The notes beneath the pieces were generated by a model that worked only from the letters and a program-made list of their open reading frames with translations, was not told where the DNA came from and ran no database searches. A DNA stretch of 62,948 bases from Rhodobacterales bacterium (GTDB lineage: Bacteria > Pseudomonadota > Alphaproteobacteria > Rhodobacterales > Rhodobacteraceae), in assembly GCA_025362795.1 (NCBI GenBank), contig JANYFE010000085.1:1-62948 (forward strand), written 5' to 3'. Positions 17,764 through 26,888 of this stretch are shown here, in pieces (the first letter of the stretch is position 1; each line of letters starts with the position of its first letter). The position numbers were made by a program, and so were the translations under genes.

Positions 17764-18129
17764 CATTCCCTCCATCAGATGTGAAAGCCGTGAATTGTCA
17801 GAGCTGCAGCAAAAAAGAAATCTTATGGTAAATACACCACAGATGCCTTGTCCATTCAAGACGGATCGCCGCGAAAGTCACACGCGGATGTGAGATTCCG
17901 TGAAATTTCCGACGCCTCGACTTGAGACTGTTGCGAGTTAGGAAACAGCCCGGTCGAAAAGGCGGGGACAATGCCCAAAGGTTGTAACGCCTTCGACTGG
18001 AACGAATCGGCACAGATCGGTGTCCGGCTTTTTTTGGCGATCACTTTGAAAACCAAGCACCGAACGCCAGACGTGAAACGAGTCTTACTTTCGCAACTTT
18101 TACGAGCAAAACCTTGTCATCCATGCAAA
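17764..18129. other. Intergenic region upstream of the VPLPA-CTERM gene
   Basis: 366 bases between the start of the VPLPA-CTERM gene and the thyX stop. The part near 17800-17850 is AT-rich (stretches of A and T around 17810-17830) and is the likely promoter of the minus-strand gene. Short open frames here have no family-like features and poor starts. I see no tRNA, repeat or strong hairpin. Confidence 0.6.
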
Positions 18130-19053
18130 TTATGCGCGAGGCTGATTTCCACCCCAAATCACTTCAAACTCCCGCCACTCGCCCTTGCTCATCCCGGACT
18201 CCGCCTGCCCCACCACTTCCCCCGCCAGTCGCCGTTTCAAAACCGCCACGGCCTTCGCGCTCAAATTCGCGCCGCCCAGCCGGTAATCCTCAAACGCGGC
18301 ATAGGCCAGTGGCACCCAGTCGGCGGTGACGCGGGCAATCGCCTCGGCATAAACCCGGATTTCGTATTGGGCGTGGGGGTCGGCGCGCAGCCGCAGGAAA
18401 TGGAACAGGTTGTGCAGGTCGACCTTCCAATACCACTGCGTATAGATACTGGCGGGCAGGTTCATCCGGGCCAATTCCCTCGCAAGACCGTCTTGGCCTT
18501 CCGTCGACAGCATTTCTTCGTAATGGTCATAGGCGGTGTTGGCGTCGGCTTTCAGCATCTCCAGCACCCGCAGGGATTCCGCGCCGGATAACACTTCGCC
18601 GCGACCCTGATTGTTCACGCTGCTTTGCGCCGCGAGTTGCGACGGGTCGGGGATGTAGAACTCGCGGTCCAGAATAGAATAGCGCGCTGAATATTCGTTG
18701 ACGTTGGCGGTGCGGTGCCGGATCCACTGGCGGGCGACGAACACCGGCAGTTTGACATGCAACTTGACCTCGCACATCTCGAACGGGGTCGAATGCCAGT
18801 GCCGCATCAGATAGCGGATCAGGCCTTCGTCGTTCTGCACATGCTTGGTGCCCGCGCCATAAGACACCCGCGCCGCCTGCACGATTGCGGCATCGTCGCC
18901 CATGTAGTCGATGACGCGGACAAAGCCATGATCCAGCACCGGCAGCGCCCGGTACAGATGCGCCTCCATCCCTTCGGAAACCGCGCGCAGGGTGGGGCGG
19001 GGGGTGGCGCGGGCCGCCTCGATTTCGGCCATTTGGTCGGGGGTCAGCGGCAT
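18130..19053 (-). CDS. thyX: Flavin-dependent thymidylate synthase
   Basis: 307 residues. The ThyX signature RHR-x7-S is present at residues 112-122 ([11 protein letters not shown], followed by ARYS). The enzyme makes dTMP from dUMP with methylene-tetrahydrofolate and FAD/NADPH. Other family blocks include [11 protein letters not shown] near residue 85 and NLFHFLRLR. The start at 19053 has an AAAGG-containing leader; a further ATG at 19077 is possible. It is divergent from the lipoprotein gene at 19252, with 198 bases for two promoters. No thyA is in the window. Confidence 0.95.
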   Translation of the reverse strand: MPLTPDQMAEIEAARATPRPTLRAVSEGMEAHLYRALPVLDHGFVRVIDYMGDDAAIVQAARVSYGAGTKHVQNDEGLIRYLMRHWHSTPFEMCEVKLHVKLPVFVARQWIRHRTANVNEYSARYSILDREFYIPDPSQLAAQSSVNNQGRGEVLSGAESLRVLEMLKADANTAYDHYEEMLSTEGQDGLARELARMNLPASIYTQWYWKVDLHNLFHFLRLRADPHAQYEIRVYAEAIARVTADWVPLAYAAFEDYRLGGANLSAKAVAVLKRRLAGEVVGQAESGMSKGEWREFEVIWGGNQPRA

Positions 19054-19251
19054 GGTGCGGCCTTTCGGGCAGGGCATGAGTCGTTGCAGACTATATATGG
19101 GGGAAAGCCCCGGTGGGAACACCAGATATCCGGTGGTGCGAGGCTGCATCACGCTTGGCGGGAAATTGGCAAGTCTGGGCTTGGCTTTTGACCTTTTGCC
19201 ATATTTCCGGCAGAGTTTCTGGCAAAAGCACAAAAAACATCGAGAGGCATC

Positions 19252-20148
19252 ATGTTGGCAGTCAGAACACCTTTGATGGCATTGCTGCTGTTGGCAGCCT
19301 GCGACGGCAATCCATTCGTGGCCCCGGTGGACGGCGGTGGCGGCGGCGGTACCCCCGGCGCGCTGACGGTTCCGGCGATCGTGGCGCAAAATCTCAAATC
19401 AGCGGCCTACACGCCTGGCGACGACACGATCAAGGTCAACATGACCTCGCAGGACGCGTCTGCCCTGTCCGCGACCTATACCCGCAACACCGATTACGAT
19501 CTGGATGGCTATCAGGCTTACACCTATCAGGAATCGTCGTCGAACCGCTATGTCTTGGCGCTGGTCAAGGAAACCGGCAGCGTCAAAGGCCTGACCGCAG
19601 TGGAAGGCGGGCAGTTCGCCAATTACCACGGCGGTGGCAACTTTGTGCGCGCCGACCTGTTTTCGCTTGGCACGGGCGTGGCGGGCAAGGCCAACTATTC
19701 CGGCAGTTATGTCGGGCTGATGAACATCGGCACGCCGGTGCCCGGTCCGGGTGGCGATCTGGACCCGACCCGGTCCTACCGCACCGTAGGCCGCACGCTG
19801 ATTACCGCCGACTTTACCGAAATGTCAGTGTCAGGCGGCATCGACAACCGCCAGATCGTTGACCCGATGGTCGATGCCAACGGCAATGTAGACCCCTCGC
19901 TGGACCCGGCGCTCAGCACGATAACCCTGTTCGAAACCGGCATCACTACGTCGGGCACCTTCGCAGGCAAGGTCCGCATCGGCGTTACCGAAGTGGGCGA
20001 TTACGCCGGGCTATTCGCCGGGTTGAATTCGGCACAGGTCGCGGCCCTGTTGGTGTTCACGCCTTACACCGGATCGTCAGTCATCAAGGAACACGGGCTG
20101 GTCGTGCTGGACAACTGCGTCGATGCAGGCGGCCCGGCGTGCCCGTGA
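19252..20148 (+). CDS. Surface lipoprotein candidate with TbpB-like beta-barrel
   Basis: 298 residues. The lipobox LLAAC puts the lipidated Cys at residue 17, followed by a Gly-rich linker (residues about 27-34). The C-terminal half has the G-rich alternating pattern of the small 8-stranded barrel of transferrin-binding-protein-like lipoproteins: [11 protein letters not shown], then [13 protein letters not shown], then [11 protein letters not shown], then [20 protein letters not shown]. The last block resembles the closing barrel strands of TbpB and factor-H-binding protein. The Slam-type gene starts 23 bases downstream, supporting a cell-surface lipoprotein. AGAGG precedes the ATG. Ligand unknown; no TonB receptor is adjacent. 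The barrel assignment is by eye. Confidence 0.75.
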   Translation: MLAVRTPLMALLLLAACDGNPFVAPVDGGGGGGTPGALTVPAIVAQNLKSAAYTPGDDTIKVNMTSQDASALSATYTRNTDYDLDGYQAYTYQESSSNRYVLALVKETGSVKGLTAVEGGQFANYHGGGNFVRADLFSLGTGVAGKANYSGSYVGLMNIGTPVPGPGGDLDPTRSYRTVGRTLITADFTEMSVSGGIDNRQIVDPMVDANGNVDPSLDPALSTITLFETGITTSGTFAGKVRIGVTEVGDYAGLFAGLNSAQVAALLVFTPYTGSSVIKEHGLVVLDNCVDAGGPACP

Positions 20149-20171
20149 TCGGCGGCGGCGCGGTTTAAGCC

Positions 20172-21533
20172 ATGTCGCGGCTGTGGGGGCTGCTGGGTCT
20201 GGCGCTGCTGGCTTGTGCCGCGGTGCCAGTCTGGGCGCAGGCACCTGTTCAGGCCACTGGTCTGGTCTCGGTCGAGGTGACACCCGAAAGCGGGCGAGCG
20301 CTGGCCCGCAAGGCTTTGCTGACCGGCAATCCCGACCTTGCGGCCCGCATCGCGGCACAACTGGTGCAGGCCAATCCCGGCGATGTCGGCGCCTGGCTTT
20401 TGCTGACCGCCGGTCTGGAACGCTCTGGCCACCCCGATCAGGCGCTGGACGCCGGGCGCAAGGCCTATGCGCTGGCCACGACAGAGCCGCAGCGCTTTGA
20501 AGCCGCCTATCTGGTGGCGGAGGCGCTGTCGGTTGCCGACAAACCCGTGCAGGCCAAGCTGTGGCTGCTGCGGGCAGACGGTCACAGCCCGGGGCCGCAG
20601 CAAAGCGCCGTCCTGCACGATGCGTTCAACAAACTGGATGCGCGGACACCGCTTAAATTCAGCATGACGTTTGCCGGTGGCCCGACCGACAATGTGAACG
20701 GCGGCAGTCTGCACGACAGTTTCAACTTTGGCCCGTTTACGATTCCCATTGCGCGGGCCTTGCCGGGGTGGAGCCTGTCGACTTCTGCCCAGTTGTCTTA
20801 TCGGATCATCGCAAAGCCGGACAGGACGGCACAGCTTTATGCCACCCTGCGGCAACGCAATGTCTGGCTGTCGCCCCGCGCCCATGACCTGCAGCCGGAG
20901 GCCCACAACGCCGACTATCTTTACAACAGCCTTGATCTGGGCGGCGGCACCTCCTGGGTGTCGTCCCCCGCATTGGCGTTCAGTCTGGACGCGCGGGCCG
21001 GGCGGCGCTGGCTGGGCGGTGGTGTGCAAAGCGATCAGCAACGGCTGGTCTTTGGCACGACCAAGGCGCTGGCGCGGAACCGTCTGGCCCATCTGGACCT
21101 GACGGCCGAGGCCACGCAAATCCCGGGTGTCAGCCGCGCCAATTCCCTGCGTCTGGCGGCAGATGCGTCGCTGAGCCAACCGCTGAAGGCCGGCACGATA
21201 CGATTTGATCTGGGCCTGACCCAACTGGGCGCCGCCGCCCCGGGCATTGCCTATCGCGCGGTGTCGGCGGGATTGGACTGGCAGCCGGGCAAACCGATTC
21301 TGGGGTTGGATATTGAGTTTTTCCTGCAAGCCGAACTGCGCGACTACTGGAAGTCCATTGGCTTCAGGCCCGACGCCCAGTTGGAAACCGGCGTGATGGC
21401 GCGGTTTCCCAACGCAGCGGCTTTTGGGTTCGTGCCGACCGTGACCCTGTCGGCGTCGCGCACGTTTTCTGAAATAGTCGTGCATGACACGGCCAATATC
21501 GGTGTGGCATTCGGGCTTTCCTCCAGCTTCTGA
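20172..21533 (+). CDS. Slam-like outer-membrane protein (surface lipoprotein assembly modifier)
   Basis: 453 residues. Signal peptide ending near VWA-QA. Residues about 35-165 are TPR-like helical repeats (RALARKALLTGNPDLAARIAAQL, then GDVGAWLLLTAGLERSGHP). From about 175 there is a beta-barrel region opening with TFAGGPTDNVNGGS, the equivalent of the D-x-N-V-N start of the DUF560/Slam barrel, and ending in the short strand GVAFGLSSSF with terminal Phe, an outer-membrane insertion signal. Slam proteins move specific lipoproteins such as TbpB, HpuA and fHbp to the outer face. The adjacent lipoprotein gene is the obvious client. The assignment rests on architecture and pairing. Confidence 0.75.
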   Translation: MSRLWGLLGLALLACAAVPVWAQAPVQATGLVSVEVTPESGRALARKALLTGNPDLAARIAAQLVQANPGDVGAWLLLTAGLERSGHPDQALDAGRKAYALATTEPQRFEAAYLVAEALSVADKPVQAKLWLLRADGHSPGPQQSAVLHDAFNKLDARTPLKFSMTFAGGPTDNVNGGSLHDSFNFGPFTIPIARALPGWSLSTSAQLSYRIIAKPDRTAQLYATLRQRNVWLSPRAHDLQPEAHNADYLYNSLDLGGGTSWVSSPALAFSLDARAGRRWLGGGVQSDQQRLVFGTTKALARNRLAHLDLTAEATQIPGVSRANSLRLAADASLSQPLKAGTIRFDLGLTQLGAAAPGIAYRAVSAGLDWQPGKPILGLDIEFFLQAELRDYWKSIGFRPDAQLETGVMARFPNAAAFGFVPTVTLSASRTFSEIVVHDTANIGVAFGLSSSF

Positions 21534-21591
21534 CCGCTGGCCTTTCGCGCCGCGCATGCTAGACTTACGCCAAAGCATCAGGAGGTCGGCC

Positions 21592-22020
21592 ATGAAGGTT
21601 CGCTATCTGCACACGATGGTTCGGGTCAAGGATCTGGACAAAAGCATCGCATTCTACAAACTGCTGGGTCTGGAAGAGACGCGGCGCATCGTCAACGACA
21701 AGGCGCGGTTCACGCTGGTGTTTCTGGCGGCTCCCGGTCAGCCGGATACTCCGGTGGAACTGACCTTCAACTGGGACGGCGATGACGGTCTGCCGTCGGA
21801 TAGCCGCCATTTCGGCCATCTGGCCTATGAGTTCGAGAACATCTACGACATCTGCGCCAGTCTGCAGGCGGCGGGCGTGGTGATCAACCGGCCACCCCGC
21901 GACGGCAACATGGCCTTCGTGCGCTCGCCCGACAATGTGTCGATCGAATTGTTGCAGATGGGTCCGGCGCTGCCACCGCAGGAGCCTTGGGCCAGCATGG
22001 GCAACACCGGCCATTGGTGA
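21592..22020 (+). CDS. gloA: VOC-family glyoxalase I-like protein
   Basis: 142 residues with two beta-alpha-beta-beta-beta modules. The metal ligands expected in glyoxalase I are all present: His in YLHTMVRVKDLDKS, Glu in VELTFNW, His in FGHLAYE and Glu in SIELLQ. The usual reaction is isomerisation of the methylglyoxal-glutathione hemithioacetal to lactoylglutathione. GGAGG lies six bases before the ATG at 21592. It follows the Slam gene by 58 bases on the same strand but is probably functionally unrelated. The close match to GloA makes it more specific than a generic VOC call. Confidence 0.88.
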   Translation: MKVRYLHTMVRVKDLDKSIAFYKLLGLEETRRIVNDKARFTLVFLAAPGQPDTPVELTFNWDGDDGLPSDSRHFGHLAYEFENIYDICASLQAAGVVINRPPRDGNMAFVRSPDNVSIELLQMGPALPPQEPWASMGNTGHW

Positions 22021-22060
22021 GGCGTTTCGCCAAACTGACGCGCATCAGCCCTTAAAAGTC

Positions 22061-22090
22061 GTCCTCCGCTTTTCGACAGCGGGGGACTTT
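22061..22090. terminator. Probable terminator between convergent gloA and ribD
   Basis: GTCCTCCGC (22061-22069) pairs with GCGGGGGAC (22079-22087) with one G-U wobble around a 9-base loop, followed by TTT on the plus strand. On the minus strand the same stem is followed by GACTTTT. The T-runs are short, so efficiency is uncertain. Confidence 0.45.
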
Positions 22091-22122
22091 GGAAGGCCGT
22101 GACGCGCAGCCTGATGTCCCTG

Positions 22123-23205
22123 TTACAATTGCCACCGGGTCTCGACATCCGCACCCAGACGGCGCTGCCCGAGCAGTTTCAGGCGCGGCGCTTGCGCCAG
22201 TTCCATCAGCGCCAGCGGCCCCAGCGCCGGGCGGCCCTCGTCCCCGATCAACGCGCCGGCGGAATGCAGAATGACCTGATCGACCAGCCCGGCCCGGATC
22301 AGCGCCGCCGCAAGCTGCCCGCCGCCTTCGCACAAGATGCGGGTCAGGCCGCGTGCCGCCAGTGTGCGCAAGGTTTCGGTCAGATCGGCATGGCCCCCGC
22401 GATCGGCAACTTCAATCAGACTGGCACCCTGCCCTGTCCACGCCGCGCGGGCCTCGGCGGTGGCACCGGCGGTGTGGACCAGCCAGACCGGAGTGTTGCG
22501 GGCGCTTTGGCCAAGGCGGCTCAGCGGCGCGTGGCTAAGACGGCTGTCCACCACAATTCGCAACGGCTGATGACCTGCACCGATGGACCGTGCCGTCAGG
22601 TCGGGATCATCACTGCGCGCGGTGCCAGAGCCGATCATCACCGCATCGTGTTGCAGCCGCAGCACATGCACGGCGCGGCGCGCATCGGCACCAGTGATCC
22701 AGCGGCTTTCGCCCGAGGCGGTGCCAGTGCGGCCATCCAGCGTCGAGGCCAGTTTCAGCGTCACGAACGGCAGGCCCTGCGTCACCCGTTTCAAGAACCC
22801 GGCATGGACGGCGCGGGCCTCGTCGGGCAGGACATTTTCGGTCACGTCAATACCCGCCGCCCGCAGCATGGCATGACCACGCCCGGCGACGCGCGGGTCG
22901 GGGTCGGTCAGGGCGGTCACAACCCGCGCAACCCGCGCCGCAATCAGCGCCGCGGCACAGGGCGGCGTCTGGCCGTGATGGGCGCAGGGTTCCAGCGTGA
23001 CATAGGCGGTGGCACCGGTCGCATCCCCGGCCTGTGCCAGCGCCATCACCTCGGCATGCGGGCGGCCACCCGCTTGTGTCCAGCCACGTCCGATCACGAC
23101 GCCCCTCCGCACAATCACACAACCCACCGCCGGATTGGGCCAGGTGCGGCCCAAACCCCGCGCACCAAGGCGCAGGGCATGGGCCATGTGGCTGGTGTCG
23201 GTCAC
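22123..23205 (-). CDS. ribD: Bifunctional riboflavin biosynthesis deaminase/reductase
   Basis: 360 residues. The N-terminal cytidine-deaminase-like domain has the zinc site H50-A-E52 and [11 protein letters not shown] (Cys74 and Cys83). The C-terminal reductase domain begins near residue 150 ([15 protein letters not shown]). It carries out the second and third steps of riboflavin synthesis from GTP. A GTG start at 23205 overlaps the nrdR stop by 4 bases; the ATG at 23187 is the alternative. Translational coupling to nrdR is likely. No ribE/ribBA gene follows; the minus-strand unit ends at the hairpin near 22061. Confidence 0.93.
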   Translation of the reverse strand: MTDTSHMAHALRLGARGLGRTWPNPAVGCVIVRRGVVIGRGWTQAGGRPHAEVMALAQAGDATGATAYVTLEPCAHHGQTPPCAAALIAARVARVVTALTDPDPRVAGRGHAMLRAAGIDVTENVLPDEARAVHAGFLKRVTQGLPFVTLKLASTLDGRTGTASGESRWITGADARRAVHVLRLQHDAVMIGSGTARSDDPDLTARSIGAGHQPLRIVVDSRLSHAPLSRLGQSARNTPVWLVHTAGATAEARAAWTGQGASLIEVADRGGHADLTETLRTLAARGLTRILCEGGGQLAAALIRAGLVDQVILHSAGALIGDEGRPALGPLALMELAQAPRLKLLGQRRLGADVETRWQL

Positions 23206-23666
23206 TCTTCGGGGTTGACGGGGCGGAGTTCCGAAACGAACCCGTCAAAATCATCTGCCGACTGGAAGTTGCGGTAGACGCTGGCAAACCGCACGTAGCC
23301 CACGGTGTCGATCCGGGCCAGGCTTTCCATGACTATCTCGCCGATCGTCTTGGACGGAATGTCGGTGTCACCCAGGCTTTCCAGCCGCCGCACGATGCCA
23401 GAGATCATCTGGTCGATCCGTTCTGGATCTATCGGGCGTTTCTGCATTGCGATGCGGATCGAGCGTTCCAGTTTGGACCGGTCGAAATCCTCGCGCTTGC
23501 CGGATGATTTGATCACCACCAGATCGCGCAGTTGCACCCGTTCATAGGTGGTGAACCGGCCACCACAGGCCGGGCAAAAGCGGCGGCGGCGGATCGAGAC
23601 GTGATCCTCGGCCGGGCGCGAGTCTTTCACTTGCGTATCAATGTTTCCGCAGAATGGGCAGCGCAT
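23202..23666 (-). CDS. nrdR: Transcriptional repressor NrdR
   Basis: 154 residues. Zinc-ribbon Cys at 3, 6, 31 and 34 (MRCPFCG and [14 protein letters not shown]), followed by an ATP-cone domain ([17 protein letters not shown]). NrdR senses dATP/ATP and represses ribonucleotide reductase genes. The start at 23666 has AGAGG upstream. The pairing with ribD is common in alphaproteobacteria. No nrd gene or clear NrdR-box pair is in this window. Confidence 0.95.
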   Translation of the reverse strand: MRCPFCGNIDTQVKDSRPAEDHVSIRRRRFCPACGGRFTTYERVQLRDLVVIKSSGKREDFDRSKLERSIRIAMQKRPIDPERIDQMISGIVRRLESLGDTDIPSKTIGEIVMESLARIDTVGYVRFASVYRNFQSADDFDGFVSELRPVNPEE

Positions 23667-23991
23667 GGGCTGACACCTCTTTGTTGTTGCTGCCGCTAGA
23701 CCGGGGGTTTTCCCCCGTGATTATGACGAAGCATAGAAGCTGTGCCCACGGTTCGGCTAGGGGGAATATCGGGCCACCGTATCTAGCGTGCAATGTGTGG
23801 CGGGCGGGACTCATAGGCGGCGGCGCGACGGCGCTCGCCACCCTCGGCGCAGGGCCCGGAATGGCGCGGCTTTGTGCATTGGCAGGGCCGGCCAAGTCCC
23901 CTACACTTCCGCGCAGCGCAAGATATCGCAGTATGGGCAAACCTGCCTGCCATCGCTGCCGCTCGGCCCCGGGTCAGAAGGTCTGCCAGTG
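23667..23991. other. Divergent intergenic region between nrdR and cls
   Basis: 325 bases holding the promoters of nrdR (minus) and cls (plus). Short open frames run through it on both strands, but none has a convincing ribosome site or family-like sequence. I see no strong dyad, tRNA or riboswitch-like fold. It is GC-rich with no repeated motif. Confidence 0.55.
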
Positions 23992-25419
23992 ATGGTCCTA
24001 TTTCACCTGTTGATTCAGGCCCTGCTGATCGTCCGGGTCTTGCTGCGCCCGAACCGCGAACCGACCGCTCGTCTGGCCTGGATCGTGGTGCTGCTCGCGC
24101 TGCCGGTCCTCGGCATCCTGACCTATCTGCTGTTTGGCGAAATCCGTCTGGGGCGGCGCAGGGCGGGTCAGCTGAAGGCCGCCGCCACCCGTCTGGCCCT
24201 GCCCACCGCTGCGGCCGACCGGACGGATCCGGCCGATTTTCCGGGTCTGAAAGAGCGTGACTTCGAACTGTTCCGGGTCGGCCAGTCGATCAGCGGCTAT
24301 GCCCCGGAGGGGGGAAACGCTGCCCGGCTGATGGCGGATGCAGAGGATACCATCACGTCGATGGTGGCCGACATTGATGCGGCGCGCGACCATGTGCATG
24401 TGCTGTTCTACATCTGGTTGCCCGATGGCCACGGCACCCGCATGGCCGAGGCGCTGATGCGGGCGGCACGGCGGGGTGTAACCTGCCGGGCGCTGGCGGA
24501 TGACATCGGGTCGCGCCAGATGATCCGCCATCCGCTGTGGTCGCAGATGCAGGCCGCCGGCGTGCGTCTGGCCCGCGCGCTGCCGGTTGGAAACATGGTG
24601 CTGCGGGCGCTGATCGGGCGGATCGACCTGCGCAATCACCGCAAGATTGTCGTGATCGACAATGCCGTAACCTATTGTGGCAGCCAGAACTGCGCCGACC
24701 CGGAGTTTCTGCCCAAAGCCAGATACGCGCCCTGGGTCGATACCACGATGCGTTTTACCGGACCGGTCGTCCGGCAGAACCAGCACCTTTTTGCCAGCGA
24801 CTGGATGGCAGAGCAGCCGCAGGACGATCTGAGCCTGCTTGTCCTTGCCCCGATTCCGCCCAGTTCTGCGGGTTTTCCCGCCCAGGTCATCGCCGAGGGT
24901 CCGACCCATCGGCCAACTGCGGCACCCGAGATGTTTGCCAGCGTGATGTATGCTGCGCGGCGCGAACTTCTGGTGACCACCCCCTATTATGTGCCGGTCG
25001 ACTCGCTGCAATCGGCGCTGCGGGCAGCCGCCAACCGCGGAGTTGATGTCACGCTGATCCTGCCGGCCCGCAACGACGCTTTCGCCGTAGCCGCCGCCAG
25101 CCGCAGCTATTATGCCGATTTGATCGCGGCGGGTGTAAAGCTGTATGAATACAACCCCGGTCTCCTGCACGCCAAAACCATGACGATCGACGGCGACGTC
25201 ACGCTGATCGGATCTGCCAACATGGATTGCCGCAGCTTTGCGCTGAATTTCGAAAACAATATCCTGTTGTGCGATGTCGGGGTCACGGCGGCGATGCGCG
25301 ACCGCCAGATGTCCTACCTGACCGACAGCACCCGGATCACCGCCAGCGCCGTGGCGCGCTGGAGCTGGCCGCGCCAGTTGTGGAACAACGCGCTGGCCAT
25401 CGTCGGGCCGATCCTGTGA
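23992..25419 (+). CDS. cls: Cardiolipin synthase (phospholipase D superfamily)
   Basis: 475 residues. Two N-terminal membrane segments (FHLLIQALLIVRVLL, then LAWIVVLLALPVLGILTYLL) are followed by the phospholipase N-terminal domain and two HKD motifs: HRKIVVID starting at His216 and HAKTMTID starting at His393. The enzyme condenses phosphatidylglycerol, or phosphatidylglycerol with another lipid, to cardiolipin at the inner membrane. The start at 23992 gives the usual membrane-anchored N-terminus. The next gene overlaps its stop by 4 bases (GTGA). Confidence 0.93.
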   Translation: MVLFHLLIQALLIVRVLLRPNREPTARLAWIVVLLALPVLGILTYLLFGEIRLGRRRAGQLKAAATRLALPTAAADRTDPADFPGLKERDFELFRVGQSISGYAPEGGNAARLMADAEDTITSMVADIDAARDHVHVLFYIWLPDGHGTRMAEALMRAARRGVTCRALADDIGSRQMIRHPLWSQMQAAGVRLARALPVGNMVLRALIGRIDLRNHRKIVVIDNAVTYCGSQNCADPEFLPKARYAPWVDTTMRFTGPVVRQNQHLFASDWMAEQPQDDLSLLVLAPIPPSSAGFPAQVIAEGPTHRPTAAPEMFASVMYAARRELLVTTPYYVPVDSLQSALRAAANRGVDVTLILPARNDAFAVAAASRSYYADLIAAGVKLYEYNPGLLHAKTMTIDGDVTLIGSANMDCRSFALNFENNILLCDVGVTAAMRDRQMSYLTDSTRITASAVARWSWPRQLWNNALAIVGPIL

Positions 25420-26111
25420 ACGGGCTGGCCGTAGCCTCGTGGAACATCCACAAGGGCGTGGGCACCGACCGTAAGCGCGATCTGAACCGCACGGCGGCGG
25501 TGATCGGCGAAATTGCCCCGGATATCATGGCGTTGCAAGAGGCCGATTCGCGGTATGGCACGCGCACCGGCCTCTTGGATCTGGCGGCGCTGGCGCGGGA
25601 TCATGGTCTGGTGGCGGTCGCCGCACCGGGGGTCGGACCGGCGCATGGCTGGCATGGCAATGTGTTGCTCCTGCGCGGCCCCAAGGTCGAGGCGGTCCGT
25701 GCCATTGACCTGCCCGGGCTGGAGCCGCGCGGGGCGCTGATCGTCGATCTGCAGCACGCGGGGCAGTCGCTGCGGGTCATCGCCACCCATCTGGGGCTGT
25801 GGCCGGGGTCGCGCACCGTGCAGGCGCGGCATCTGGTGCAGGTGCTGGCCACCCTGGACAGGCGGCCCACCCTGCTGATGGGTGATCTGAATGCCTGGCG
25901 TCTGGCTGGCACGGCGATGACCCATCTGGCGCAGCAGTTTCCATCCGCGCTGGCCCATCGCAGCTTTCCGGCGCGCTTTCCGGTTGCGGCACTGGACCGG
26001 ATCATGGTCAGCCCGCCCGGTCGGCTCAGCGGCGGGTCGGTCCATGACACACCGCTGGCCCGCCGCGCGTCGGATCACCTGCCGATCAAGGCGCGGCTGA
26101 CCCTGGACTAG
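25416..26111 (+). CDS. Endonuclease/exonuclease/phosphatase family protein
   Basis: 231 residues. EEP-fold metal-dependent hydrolase: ASWNIHKGVG near the N-terminus, then ALQEAD (metal-binding Glu), ATHLGLW, LMGDLNAW (catalytic Asp and Asn) and RRASDHLPI (Asp-His pair) in the expected order. Substrates in this fold range from nucleic acids to phosphoinositides and sphingomyelin. The coupling to cls by a GTGA overlap suggests a lipid-related role, as seen in other cls-EEP pairs; that is inference. The GTG start at 25416 is fixed by the overlap and the domain start. Confidence 0.88.
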   Translation: MNGLAVASWNIHKGVGTDRKRDLNRTAAVIGEIAPDIMALQEADSRYGTRTGLLDLAALARDHGLVAVAAPGVGPAHGWHGNVLLLRGPKVEAVRAIDLPGLEPRGALIVDLQHAGQSLRVIATHLGLWPGSRTVQARHLVQVLATLDRRPTLLMGDLNAWRLAGTAMTHLAQQFPSALAHRSFPARFPVAALDRIMVSPPGRLSGGSVHDTPLARRASDHLPIKARLTLD

Positions 26112-26206
26112 CGTGGCGACCGGTCGGCAAACCGTCGCATTCGGCCCGTGGCTGCAGCAACGACCCGCTAGACTGGCGCAGTTGCAGCCGCCGTGGAGCA
26201 TGCCAG

Positions 26207-26824
26207 ATGGACCCCGTTCGCACCGCCTCGCCCACCTGTCAGCTGGCCGCCGCCTGCGATGACGACGCCGAAACCCGCCGTGACGTACTGCGCTGGCGCA
26301 AGGCACAGCGCGCGGCCCTGATCACCGAACGTCAGGCGATCGGGGTTGCCGCGCGTCACGCTGCCGAGGCGCGGATTCTGGCCGGTTTGGCGGATGAGAC
26401 GGGTCGGATCATTGCGATCTACTGGCCGTTCAAAGGCGAACCCGATCTGCGCAGCTGGGCGGCCGCCCAGCGTTCGGCGGGGGCGCGGATTGTCTTGCCG
26501 GTGGTGGTGGACAAGGGCCAACCCTTGCAGTTTCGGTTGTGGTTGCCCGAAATCAGGCTGGAACGCGGTGTCTGGGATATCCCGGTCCCGCCCGTAGATG
26601 CGCCGGTGCTGCACCCCGATCTGATCATCGCCGCCGTGGTCGGCGCGGATCCAGCGCTGTACCGGCTGGGCTATGGTGGCGGGTATTACGACCGCACCCT
26701 GGCGGCCGAACGCGCCGCAGGCCATCGGGCGCGCGTGGTCGGCGTAGGCTTTGGCTGTCAGGCGCTGGTGACGATCTTTCCGCTGCCCCATGATGTTGCG
26801 ATGGACCGGACCCTTCTGGCCTGA
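26207..26824 (+). CDS. 5-formyltetrahydrofolate cyclo-ligase
   Basis: 205 residues. The family signature is YRLGYGGGYYDRTL near residue 150, binding the ATP phosphate; basic RRDVLRWRKAQRAAL and IAIYWPFKGEPDLR are the other conserved blocks. The enzyme converts 5-formyl-THF to 5,10-methenyl-THF with ATP, salvaging folate. The N-terminus before residue 20 is not conserved-looking, so a later start is possible. It follows the EEP gene by 95 bases on the same strand and is probably its own unit. Confidence 0.9.
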   Translation: MDPVRTASPTCQLAAACDDDAETRRDVLRWRKAQRAALITERQAIGVAARHAAEARILAGLADETGRIIAIYWPFKGEPDLRSWAAAQRSAGARIVLPVVVDKGQPLQFRLWLPEIRLERGVWDIPVPPVDAPVLHPDLIIAAVVGADPALYRLGYGGGYYDRTLAAERAAGHRARVVGVGFGCQALVTIFPLPHDVAMDRTLLA

Positions 26825-26888
26825 CCATTGCGCCCTCGTGACCGTCAGGGCGACACGGCCTTGCCCCGCCAAACTGGGCTCACCGGCG

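Noticed and set aside
20064-21593. 509-codon open frame antisense to the Slam-like gene
   Set aside because: Arg/Gln-rich shadow frame; the plus-strand gene has a signal peptide and barrel end.
23667-23991. FMN riboswitch upstream of nrdR-ribD
   Set aside because: I could not find the conserved RFN-element core blocks; ribD here is coupled to nrdR instead.
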